Assembly (NCBI GenBank): GCA_024233865.1
Contig: JACKPA010000005.1
Span: 186,001-250,000 of the forward strand
DNA: 64,000 nucleotides
Source: Leptospiraceae bacterium
Lineage (GTDB): Bacteria > Spirochaetota > Leptospiria > Leptospirales > Leptospiraceae
Direction: 5' to 3'
The notes below the pieces were generated by a model. The model saw only the letters and a program-made list of their open reading frames with translations. It ran no database searches and had not been told where the DNA came from. The position numbers and the translations under genes were made by a program. How positions within the stretch are numbered: position 1 is the stretch's first letter; each line of letters starts with the position of its first letter. Positions 25,523 to 32,818 of this stretch are shown here, piece by piece.

Positions 25523-26230
25523 TTACCAACATGAACAAGGAATACAACCGGAATTTGATTTTTCATTGGAAGAAGAATCTTGTGAAGTTTTAATGGAATT
25601 TATTTTTGCTTTGATAGAGGAATTTATGGTTTGCTTATCTAAGCCTTGATCAAAAATAACCTGTTCATTTGAGCCTAAAGTAACAGGGTCTTTACAGAAT
25701 AACCCAAGAAAACAACTTGAACTTACTTCAACCTCACCGTTAGAGACATAAACCCCTGGTTCTATTCCATCATCAGAAAGGGAAAAATGTTGATTATCTT
25801 CCTTACCTTCACTTTTAAACAAGAACTCAGTTCCTCTTACTCCGACTGTTGCAGTGTTACTATTCACTTTAAATATTTTGCCGGCTGCTTGCTTTGTAAT
25901 TTTAAAAAATGCCTTGAATGACATTGCACCGGAATCAAGCCCGTTCTCATTTATGTCAACCTGACCTTCCATTTGACGTACTATCGATCCGCTTTTAAAT
26001 TGTATATCAGCCTTACTGCCTTGTTTAACATGGACACGATCACCAGCAAAAAGTTTAAAACCGGAATAAACAGGTACAAGATCATCACTTTTGTAGCGAA
26101 AGCAGTTCGAATATTCTACTTCATTCGAACAATATACTTCTCCTGATAAAAAGTTTATCCATGCAACAGGCTCTTCTGCAAGAAGTAATAATGGAAATAA
26201 AAAAAATAACAGACAAATAGAATATCTCAT
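25523..26230 (-). CDS. Exported FecR-domain protein
   Basis: A 235-residue protein with a signal peptide (residues 1-18, ending LLLAEE). The FecR core spans residues 60-180, with AGDRVHVKQGSKADIQFKSG and the diagnostic TATVGVRGTEF. In spirochaetes stand-alone periplasmic FecR-domain proteins are common, without the sigma-factor partner of E. coli FecR, and none is present here. Cysteines are frequent (EVYCSN, YSNCFRY, SSSCFLGLFC, CIPCSCW), including an unusual C-terminal CIPCSCW that could bind metal or form disulfides. It is a single gene. Confidence 0.85.
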   Translation of the reverse strand: MRYSICLLFFLFPLLLLAEEPVAWINFLSGEVYCSNEVEYSNCFRYKSDDLVPVYSGFKLFAGDRVHVKQGSKADIQFKSGSIVRQMEGQVDINENGLDSGAMSFKAFFKITKQAAGKIFKVNSNTATVGVRGTEFLFKSEGKEDNQHFSLSDDGIEPGVYVSNGEVEVSSSCFLGLFCKDPVTLGSNEQVIFDQGLDKQTINSSIKAKINSIKTSQDSSSNEKSNSGCIPCSCW

Positions 26231-26330
26231 TTTTATACACCTATTTCAAAAACAAAACTTCTTTAATAAGATAGTATACAAAACAATAGTCAATCAAAAT
26301 TTCAAAAATATGTATTTTAAAATAATACAA

Positions 26331-26348
26331 GCAAGAAATCGTTCTTGC
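26331..26348. other. Perfect 7-bp hairpin between fecR-like and Uma2 genes
   Basis: GCAAGAA and TTCTTGC are separated by four bases. It is in the 5' region of both divergent genes and could be a protein site or a short hairpin in the leader of the Uma2 gene. The rest of the 230-base gap is AT-rich with no other clear signal. Confidence 0.3.
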
Positions 26349-26460
26349 AAAAGATTTAACAATTTGCTAGTTTAAAGATATTGTAGAAAACAAAAGCATT
26401 ATAGTTCGACTTGATTGGGTAATAGATTCGGTGAATATTGAGCTAGTAAAGGAAGAAAGC

Positions 26461-26997
26461 ATGGTAGCCATTAAAGAATTTAATATAGAAGAAGTGGAAA
26501 TCGAGGACGGTGAGCCGGTGGACAATATACTTTCCGAAAAGCAAATGAGGCTACTCACAGAACCCTTGTACAGTTCTTGGAAACCGGAAAATAATTCAAG
26601 TTTCCTCGTTACTGCCAATGTAGGTATTTTTACCAAACTACTAAGCCAAGGCATTGCTCCGGATGTACTCTTAAGTTTAAACGTAGAAAAGCCAAAAAAC
26701 AGGAACAAAAAAGAAGACAGGTGCTACTACTTGGACAAGATAGGAAAAGCACCGGAAGTAGTGATCGAAGTTGTTTCCAATACAAAAGGTCATGAATTGG
26801 AAAGCAAACTCATAGATTATGGAACAATCGGAGTAAGGTATTACGTCGTGTACGACCCTGAAATGTTTATATTGAAAGGGCGGGTAATTTACAGTTATGA
26901 ATACAAAAACAAGATTCCGGTGGAAATGGAAGAAACATGGTTTCGGGAAGTAGGTTTAGGTTTGCTTTTATGGAGTGGAGGTGGATTCTTGAAATAA
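26461..26997 (+). CDS. Uma2-family putative endonuclease
   Basis: Member of the Uma2/DUF820 family with a PD-(D/E)XK nuclease fold. Visible core: APDVLLSL, then VVIEVVSNTKGHELESKLIDY and GVRYYVVYDPE near the C-terminus. The family is expanded in many genomes, but its role is unsettled. The ATG at 26461 has GGAAG 6 bases upstream and is preferred to the GTG at 26431. An internally deleted relative with the same VEIEDGEP/VDIEDGEP start and GLGLLLW end lies at 29580-29700. Unlike its minus-strand neighbours it is on the plus strand. Confidence 0.82.
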   Translation: MVAIKEFNIEEVEIEDGEPVDNILSEKQMRLLTEPLYSSWKPENNSSFLVTANVGIFTKLLSQGIAPDVLLSLNVEKPKNRNKKEDRCYYLDKIGKAPEVVIEVVSNTKGHELESKLIDYGTIGVRYYVVYDPEMFILKGRVIYSYEYKNKIPVEMEETWFREVGLGLLLWSGGGFLK

Positions 26998-27007
26998 ACT
27001 GGTTTTC

Positions 27008-27038
27008 GTAGGGACAGGTCTTAGACACTTGTCCCTAC
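27008..27038. repeat. GTAGGGACA hairpin repeat, copy 1 (likely terminator)
   Basis: GTAGGGACA (27008-27016) and TGTCCCTAC (27030-27038) form a 9-bp stem. The first 19 bases match 51863-51881 at 18 positions. It lies between the convergent Uma2 and DUF3015 genes and could terminate both. Confidence 0.55.
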
Positions 27039-27062
27039 AGGCTATACCTGACAGATTAATCT

Positions 27063-27551
27063 TTAATTACAAACTTTCTTCAAACTTTCGTCTTTGCTTA
27101 CTTCTGTTTTGAGTGCTAAATATAATTTACTTGGGTCGTTGTTTTCTTTTGAAAATAGGCTTTTATAGCTTTTTTTTGTCATCGAGGCAAATTCGGTTTT
27201 ACCTTTGGAACAACCAAACAGGTTTGCGAGAGTATCGAGTTTTTCTCCTTTGCCAGTTGCCATTTCTTGTTCAAGGCTATGGTAATTTAAATGAACAAAC
27301 GCTTCTTGAGCTTTATTGTTTTGAACAATTCCATCTTCGGTACAGTTAGATGTACCGGATGTAATTCCAAATGTTTGGCTACCTGACGATGCATTGCTTG
27401 TTACAGCAAATACCTGCAAAAAGTTGTTTTGTCCACCTAAAATGATAGAACCAAATCCACAACCAGCCATTCCATATTCTCCGGCATAAGTCGAAATATT
27501 AAAAAATAATGCTAAAATAAATCCTAAAATGCTAATTAAAGTTTTTTTCAT
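27063..27551 (-). CDS. DUF3015-family exported protein, copy 4
   Basis: A 162-residue exported protein, last of four tandem paralogues. It has a signal peptide (residues 1-23), the N-terminal motif YGMAGCGFGSIILGG, a central ITSGTSNCTEDGIV and the C-terminal LNYHSLEQEMATGKGEKLDTLANLFGC. The three cysteines of these motifs plus one near the end recur in all copies, so a common disulfide pattern is likely. DUF3015 proteins have no established function. The four genes are 18-71 bases apart and on one strand, consistent with an operon. Confidence 0.82.
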   Translation of the reverse strand: MKKTLISILGFILALFFNISTYAGEYGMAGCGFGSIILGGQNNFLQVFAVTSNASSGSQTFGITSGTSNCTEDGIVQNNKAQEAFVHLNYHSLEQEMATGKGEKLDTLANLFGCSKGKTEFASMTKKSYKSLFSKENNDPSKLYLALKTEVSKDESLKKVCN

Positions 27552-27569
27552 GTTTTTACTCCTAATTTA

Positions 27570-28076
27570 TTAAATTTTACAAGATAATTTTAAAGTCTGA
27601 TCTTTTTTTATCTCAGAATTAATTGAAGAGACTAGTTTGGCTGGTGAATCGCTCTCTTGCGAAAAAAACTTTTTGTAGTTTTTCTTTGCCATAACAGCAA
27701 ATTCTGACTTATGTTTGGCACAGCCAAATAACATGGCAAGTGTTTCCAGTTTTTCACCATTGCCGGAAGCCATTTCTCTTTCTAAGTTTTCATAGTTTAA
27801 ATAAACGTATACTTCTTGTTCTTTTTGTTTTTTTACTATTCCATCAGCAGTACAATTCATAGAACCCGTAGTAATGGAAGAAGTTACTCCATAAGTACCA
27901 AGAGCAAAGTTGTTTATTGTATACGCACCTAACTGAGGAAGCATTTTGTTTTCCTTTATTATTAGTGAGCCTAACCCGCAACCAGCCATTCCATATTTAG
28001 CGGAACCTTTAGGTTCAGCATTTAAGCATAATGTTGTTATTAACAATGTTAAAAAAAAGAGTAATAATCTATACAT
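27570..28076 (-). CDS. DUF3015-family exported protein, copy 3
   Basis: A 168-residue paralogue of the neighbouring genes. Signal peptide residues 1-20 (LLITTLCLNA), then YGMAGCGLGSLIIKENKML, GSMNCTADGIV and YENLEREMASGNGEKLETLA. It keeps all conserved cysteines. Closest by eye to the copies on either side in the EMASGNGEKLETLAMLFGCA block, while the segment between the first and second motif differs in length and sequence. This is what would be expected if that loop is the variable, exposed part. Confidence 0.82.
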   Translation of the reverse strand: MYRLLLFFLTLLITTLCLNAEPKGSAKYGMAGCGLGSLIIKENKMLPQLGAYTINNFALGTYGVTSSITTGSMNCTADGIVKKQKEQEVYVYLNYENLEREMASGNGEKLETLAMLFGCAKHKSEFAVMAKKNYKKFFSQESDSPAKLVSSINSEIKKDQTLKLSCKI

Positions 28077-28147
28077 ATTTTATTTCCCTCGAATAAAAAT
28101 TTAAATAACACTTATTTATATAATTGAATTTTTTCAATTATATTTTT

Positions 28148-28657
28148 TTATAATCGGCAAGAATTTTTAAGAATTTTATTGTTTTGAATTTCTGATTTTA
28201 TGGCAAAATAAAGTTTACTAGGGTTTTCTTGTTGAGAAAATAACTTAGAATAGTTTTTCTTAGTCATTTCTATAAATTGATCTTGGGTTTTCAGGCAGCC
28301 AAATAGAACAGCTAACGTGGCCAGTTTCTCGCCTTTTCCGACTGCAATCTCTTGCCCTAGATTTTCATAATTTAAATGAACAAAAACTTCTTGTTCTTTT
28401 TCTTTTAAAACAATTCCATCTTCAGTGCAGTTAGAAGTTCCGGTTAAAATAGCAGATGTTTGTAAATCCAATGTTGTGGAAAAATAACTCGCCCCAAATC
28501 CTCTGTTTGTAGTTGAAACTAAAATTTGAGCCCAACCACTATCATAACTTCCAAAAATCATAGAACCTGGACCGCATCCGGCTCTTCCGTAGTTTTGTGC
28601 AGGTATAGACAATGTGCAAAACAACGAAAATAAAATAAATATATAATAATTTTTCAT
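28148..28657 (-). CDS. DUF3015-family exported protein, copy 2
   Basis: A 169-residue paralogue. The ATG at 28657 (TTAGG 5 bases upstream) is preferred over that at 28675, which would overlap the previous gene. Signal peptide ends in LSIPAQ. The first motif is YGRAGCGPGSMIFGS, with R for M at the third position, and the loop between motifs is the longest of the four (GASYFSTTLDLQTSAILTG). The C-terminal block reads LGQEIAVGKGEKLATLAVLF. Function unknown. Confidence 0.82.
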   Translation of the reverse strand: MKNYYIFILFSLFCTLSIPAQNYGRAGCGPGSMIFGSYDSGWAQILVSTTNRGFGASYFSTTLDLQTSAILTGTSNCTEDGIVLKEKEQEVFVHLNYENLGQEIAVGKGEKLATLAVLFGCLKTQDQFIEMTKKNYSKLFSQQENPSKLYFAIKSEIQNNKILKNSCRL

Positions 28658-28662
28658 AGTAC

Positions 28663-29151
28663 CTAATTTTTGCATGTTTCACTCAAGTAATCATTATTAT
28701 TGATTTCTGTTTGAATAGAATTAACAATATTTTTAGGGGTATTATTTTGCTTGAAAAAAATTTTTCTATAATTTGTTTTAACCATTACATTAAATTTTTT
28801 TTGATCAATTTGACAGCCAAAAAGATTAGCCAATGTATTAAGTTTTTCTCCTTTCCCACAAGCCATTTCCTTTTCCAAACTTTCATAATTTATATGAACA
28901 AAAATTTCTTGCTCCTTCTCTTTTTTTACAATTCCATCTGTGACACAATTGGAAGTTCCTGTAGTTATTGCAGAAGATTGGTTACTAGAAAAAAAATAAT
29001 GCCAATTAAAAAAACTAGCCAAAAATTGATGCATAGTTTTTTTATCTTTGATTATAGTAGCACCTAAACCACATCCTGCCATACCATACGGTTTTTCTAT
29101 AGAAAATACCACAGAGTGACAAAACAAAAAAAATACAATTAATCTCTTCAT
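28663..29151 (-). CDS. DUF3015-family exported protein, copy 1
   Basis: A 162-residue paralogue and the first of the four in transcription order. The start is the ATG at 29151 giving the signal peptide KRLIVFFLFCHSVVFS; the longer frame to 29199 would overlap the gene upstream. Motifs: YGMAGCGLGATIIKD, ITTGTSNCVTDGIV and YESLEKEMACGKGEKLNTLA, with one additional cysteine (EMACG) not found in the other copies. Confidence 0.82.
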   Translation of the reverse strand: MKRLIVFFLFCHSVVFSIEKPYGMAGCGLGATIIKDKKTMHQFLASFFNWHYFFSSNQSSAITTGTSNCVTDGIVKKEKEQEIFVHINYESLEKEMACGKGEKLNTLANLFGCQIDQKKFNVMVKTNYRKIFFKQNNTPKNIVNSIQTEINNNDYLSETCKN

Positions 29152-29164
29152 ATAAAATCCCGAA

Positions 29165-29365
29165 TCACTTACACCATTTTGCTTTTTTTTCACTTGCACG
29201 CTCTTTTATTTCACCCGTAGAACTATCGTGAAGCCGTGTCCAATAATCACATTTTTGACTTTCTTGTGATGGTTCCAATTGTTCGTGCCAAAATGTAATT
29301 TGGAATATTCTGCAAGAAAAGGTTATACCAATGAACAGTAACAAAAAATAAAATGATAGTCTCAC
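29165..29365 (-). CDS. Small lipoprotein, first gene of the DUF3015 cluster
   Basis: A 66-residue protein with a lipoprotein signal: hydrophobic segment SFYFLLLFIGITFSC, the cysteine being the predicted lipidated residue. The GTG start at 29365 has GAGAGGG 5 bases upstream; a TTG at 29386 is less likely. The rest is charged and ends in KAKWCK. I recognise no family. It lies 13 bases before the first DUF3015 gene on the same strand, so it is probably the leader gene of that operon. Confidence 0.6.
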   Translation of the reverse strand: MRLSFYFLLLFIGITFSCRIFQITFWHEQLEPSQESQKCDYWTRLHDSSTGEIKERASEKKAKWCK

Positions 29366-29579
29366 ATTTACCCTCTCTATTTTCAAATAAATATATTTTT
29401 TAATACAAGATTAATTCAACTTTTTTTTATTTAATTAATAATTTTTTCCATCATAAAATTTAAAGAACGTTACATTTAGGCGAGGCAGTTCGGAAAAATT
29501 TGTTGGCATAATGCTTTTTTCAAAAAAGGTTTGCTGACTTGCCAAACCTGTATGGAAATACCTTCAATGGAGTACAAAA

Positions 29580-29700
29580 ATGCTAACAGTCCCAAAATAT
29601 CCTATCGACATCGAGACCGTTGATATCGAAGACGGTGAACCGCTGGACAGTATATATAGGACTTGGACTTAGGCTATGGGAAGGAGAGTTTCTAATTTGA
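29580..29700 (+). pseudogene. Internally deleted Uma2-family remnant
   Basis: An ATG at 29580, with GGAG upstream, opens MLTVPKYPIDIETVDIEDGE, similar to the start of the intact Uma2 protein at 26461. After 30 codons the frame stops, but the next frame continues GLGLRLWEGEFLI and stops at 29698-29700, matching the intact C-terminus GLGLLLWSGGGFLK. About 130 codons between the two ends are gone and the join is out of frame. It is a clear relic, 2.6 kb from its intact relative. Confidence 0.75.
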
Positions 29701-30068
29701 ATGAAGATGAGTTGGGGAGTCTCTCAAATGCCGTAAAAAAAATGTGGGAAAAATATCTCCAGATGGATAAGGAAGGATACTCTCAATACCTTTCTGAAGA
29801 TGTTCGTAGAATGAGCCAAAGAACCAGAAAGCTCCAAGATGGAAAAAAGGCAGTTTTATTTGGATTGCAAAAAGAATGGGAAGCCTTCGAAAGACCGGAC
29901 AACGTTATTTCCGAAGAAATGACCCAAAAAGGAGTTAATTTTCCTTTGATTGGAGCAGTTAATGACAAACAAGGGATTGATATTCAGCCAGGTTACAAAC
30001 AAGTAGTTTCTACCGATAGCGAGGGAAATCTTGTTATATTTAGCGAATACTCCGGTAAAAGAAAGTAG
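29676..30068 (+). CDS. Hypothetical protein, possibly NTF2-like
   Basis: A 130-residue soluble frame with acidic and helical N-terminal half (VKKMWEKYLQMDKEGYSQYLSEDVRRMS) and a beta-rich C-terminal half. The layout vaguely recalls SnoaL/NTF2-like proteins but I cannot confirm it. The ATG start overlaps the Uma2 relic; a TTG at 29697 with GGAAGGAG about 10 bases upstream is a better start and would leave 123 residues. Codon use resembles its neighbours. It could be a real gene or a shortened remnant. Confidence 0.45.
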   Translation: MGRRVSNLNEDELGSLSNAVKKMWEKYLQMDKEGYSQYLSEDVRRMSQRTRKLQDGKKAVLFGLQKEWEAFERPDNVISEEMTQKGVNFPLIGAVNDKQGIDIQPGYKQVVSTDSEGNLVIFSEYSGKRK

Positions 30069-30204
30069 TGAAATACTTTGTATTGATTGGTCTTATGGAA
30101 ATAAATGGTATCTCCAAGAATTTAAAATTGAGTAAGTTTATTGCAGACGCTTTGGACGTTACTATAAAGAATCTCAAATTGAGAATAAATTTTTAAAATT
30201 CTTG

Positions 30205-30229
30205 ATATTTTAGAATAATTCTAAAATAT
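30205..30229. promoter_or_regulatory. Perfect 25-bp palindrome, Fur/PerR-box-like
   Basis: Twelve-base arms ATATTTTAGAAT and ATTCTAAAATAT flank a single central A. The core TTAGAAT-A-ATTCTAA has the 7-1-7 layout of Fur-family boxes (consensus of the type TGATAATnATTATCA). It lies 33 bases before the ATG of the IscU-like gene, where core promoter elements are expected. Confidence 0.6.
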
Positions 30230-30262
30230 GCTCTTTACAAGGTTTATATAAGAGGGATTATT

Positions 30263-31036
30263 ATGGATTTTAAAAGATATAAAGAAATCAATGACGAACG
30301 TTTGAATTATCGGGAAATGGAAGATGCTACTGTGGTATCTACCTATAGAAATGTAGGTTGTGGGGATGGATATAGAATTTTCTTAAAAATCGATAATGAT
30401 TTGATTACTGACGCTAGCTACACGACAACCGGCTGTGGTTTTGGAATGGTTGCCCTAGCTATGGTGACAGAGTTAGCAAAAAATAAATCCATAGAAGAAG
30501 CAATAAATCTCTCAAAAGAAGATATTGAGAAACAATTTGAATTTCCGGAACGAAGGAAAGGTTATCCCGAATCCGCCATTGCTGCTTTACAAAAAGCCCT
30601 ATCCGATTTTAAAAACAATTCCGGTATACCTAAAGAACAGCGAATTACTGCCAATGCCGTTTTGAAAATTTTAAAAGAAAAAGGGAACCTAACTCATGAG
30701 AATTTTTCTAATGTTATCTTGGAAGGAAAAGATTTTAGTGGAATCGACTTTTCCTATACAAATTTAAGCCATGCTTTTTTACAGAACAATAATTTTGAAA
30801 ACGCCAATTTTGAAAACGCCAATTTAAGGGGTGCTTTTTTAAATAGTTCTAATCTCAAAAATGCAAATTTTAAAAGTGCTGACCTAAGATGGGTAAAACT
30901 TACCGGAGCAAAATTGGAAGGAGCGAATTTTGAAGGAGCCTTGTATGATGTCGGGACGAGAGTTGATCCAAATAATCTTCATATATTTGATTCTATGCAA
31001 AAGGTAGGAAAAGGTGTTTATGTGGAGTCTGAATGA
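30263..31036 (+). CDS. IscU/NifU-like N-terminal domain fused to pentapeptide repeats
   Basis: A 257-residue fusion. Residues 12-120 follow the Fe-S scaffold IscU: the first ligand cysteine C33 with its aspartate in NVGCGDGY, and the second C58 in TTTGCGFGMVALAM. The third scaffold cysteine (and the neighbouring histidine) is missing: KGYPESAIAALQKAL stands where IscU has HCS. Residues 155-235 are pentapeptide repeats of the A(N/D)Lxx type (NFENANFENANLRGAFLNSS), expected to form a right-handed beta helix. It therefore may bind but not assemble clusters normally. AGAGGG precedes the ATG and the end overlaps the TPR gene by 4 bases. Confidence 0.75.
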   Translation: MDFKRYKEINDERLNYREMEDATVVSTYRNVGCGDGYRIFLKIDNDLITDASYTTTGCGFGMVALAMVTELAKNKSIEEAINLSKEDIEKQFEFPERRKGYPESAIAALQKALSDFKNNSGIPKEQRITANAVLKILKEKGNLTHENFSNVILEGKDFSGIDFSYTNLSHAFLQNNNFENANFENANLRGAFLNSSNLKNANFKSADLRWVKLTGAKLEGANFEGALYDVGTRVDPNNLHIFDSMQKVGKGVYVESE

Positions 31037-32754
31037 CATTTATTTTTGATTTTTTCTCAACCCCAAAAAAAAATAGTAATATATTTTTATTTCTTTTTTT
31101 GTTTTTTTATGGAAGTATTTATAGCGAAGAAATAAAACTAGAAAAGTCATCTAAAATCCAAGAAATCGAAACCCACTACAAAATTTATCGTGAGAAAGAA
31201 GCAAGTGGTGATTATAAATCAGCTCTCCATGAAGCGAAGGAAATTCTCCTTTTAAGTCAGAAAGTTTTTGGAGAAGAGCATGAATATACGGGAACATTTT
31301 ACAACAATGTAGGTATGTGCTTAAGTCATATCGGAGAATACAAACAGGCATTGGACTACTTACTTCTGTCTTTGAAAGTCAGAAAAAAGGTTCATGGTGA
31401 AAAACACGAGGATGTTGCTGTTAGTTATAACAATGTAGGTATGGTTTATTATTATTTGGACGATTTAAACAAAGCAGCTTTTTATTATAAGGAAGCTTTG
31501 GATATTCAGCAACAACTTGTTGGAAACGATCACCCTATTATAGCTGTTATTTCGACAAGTCTTGGAATGACATACCAAGACCTGAGATTGTTGGATGATT
31601 CAATTCGGTATTATCAAAAAGCAATTAAAATATATCTAAAAAACAAAAATGAAGATAGTCTTGATTTGGCTGATAACTACAATAGCATAGGAACAGTCTA
31701 TCTGGAGAAAAAGGACTACCCAAAAGCTAAAGAATATTTTGAAAAGGCATTATTCATACGGATCAAATTATCGGGGGAGTATGACTCTGAGGTAGCCACA
31801 ACTTATAATAACTTAGGGCTAAGTTATCACTATTTAGAAGACTATCATAAGGCTCTTCAAAACTATAATAAATCTTTATCCATACGTTTCAAAGTTCTGG
31901 GTGAAATGCATCCCGATACGGCAACAACCTATAGTAATATCGGAAGAGTGTATGGAAAATTGAGTGACTATGATAACTCATTAAAGTATCATAGTTCTGC
32001 TCTGCGTATACGCAAACAAACGTTAAATAACAATCATCCTGATATAGGAGATAGTTATTTTAATTTAGGGAATGTATACTACCATAAACATGATATAAAT
32101 CAATCCATTGACTACTTTAGTAGAGCTTTGGAAATTCAAAAAATTGCTCTAAAAGACAACCATCCTGATACGGCTTCTACCTATAGCGGACTTGGAAACG
32201 CATACTTTGCAAAAAAGGATTATCCGAAAGCCATTCAATTTTACTCTCAAGCACTAAATAATCGGTTACGTTTTTCTACCGATAAACAATCGGAAATTGC
32301 CACAAATTATGGTAATTTAGGCAGTTCTTACAATAAAAATGGTGACTATGACCTTGCCATTGTATACCTAAATAAAGCCTTATCCATTCAATACAATTCG
32401 ATGGGAGAAAACAATTCCGAAGTAGCCTCTATTTATACTAACCTCAGCCAAGCTTATAGTTCCAAGCAAGACTACGATAGCGCGATTTCCTATTACAATA
32501 AATTATTGGGAATGGATCCGGATTTAATTGGTATGGATAAAGAAAAATATATTGTCAACTTGGAAAGACTTGGACTTCTGTATGAAAGAAAAGGGCAGAT
32601 AGAACTTTCCGTTCGTACGCTACAAAAAGCAATTCGGTTAGTTCTCTTAAATAAAACGAAATTGAATGACGGGCGTTTTACCTATACAAAAAAATTTAAG
32701 CGTATATTTAAAAAAATTTTAGAACTTTATTCTCAACTCGACACAATAAGATAA
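31033..32754 (+). CDS. Kinesin-light-chain-type TPR protein
   Basis: A 573-residue protein with an N-terminal hydrophobic segment (residues 14-32, FLFLFLFFYGSIYS) that looks like an export signal. The remainder consists of about eleven 42-residue TPR units of the form TATTYNNLGLSYHYLEDYHKALQ, characteristic of the TPR_12 class. Such proteins are protein-interaction scaffolds, here probably periplasmic. The ATG lies inside the stop region of the IscU-like gene (ATGA), so the two are translated together. It converges on another TPR gene of a different repeat class. Confidence 0.85.
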   Translation: MTFIFDFFSTPKKNSNIFLFLFLFFYGSIYSEEIKLEKSSKIQEIETHYKIYREKEASGDYKSALHEAKEILLLSQKVFGEEHEYTGTFYNNVGMCLSHIGEYKQALDYLLLSLKVRKKVHGEKHEDVAVSYNNVGMVYYYLDDLNKAAFYYKEALDIQQQLVGNDHPIIAVISTSLGMTYQDLRLLDDSIRYYQKAIKIYLKNKNEDSLDLADNYNSIGTVYLEKKDYPKAKEYFEKALFIRIKLSGEYDSEVATTYNNLGLSYHYLEDYHKALQNYNKSLSIRFKVLGEMHPDTATTYSNIGRVYGKLSDYDNSLKYHSSALRIRKQTLNNNHPDIGDSYFNLGNVYYHKHDINQSIDYFSRALEIQKIALKDNHPDTASTYSGLGNAYFAKKDYPKAIQFYSQALNNRLRFSTDKQSEIATNYGNLGSSYNKNGDYDLAIVYLNKALSIQYNSMGENNSEVASIYTNLSQAYSSKQDYDSAISYYNKLLGMDPDLIGMDKEKYIVNLERLGLLYERKGQIELSVRTLQKAIRLVLLNKTKLNDGRFTYTKKFKRIFKKILELYSQLDTIR

Positions 32755-32818
32755 TCATGTTATAGTGATTTTACAACAGGATATAAACGAAAAAAATTTA
32801 CTGTCAATGAGGTGTCGA

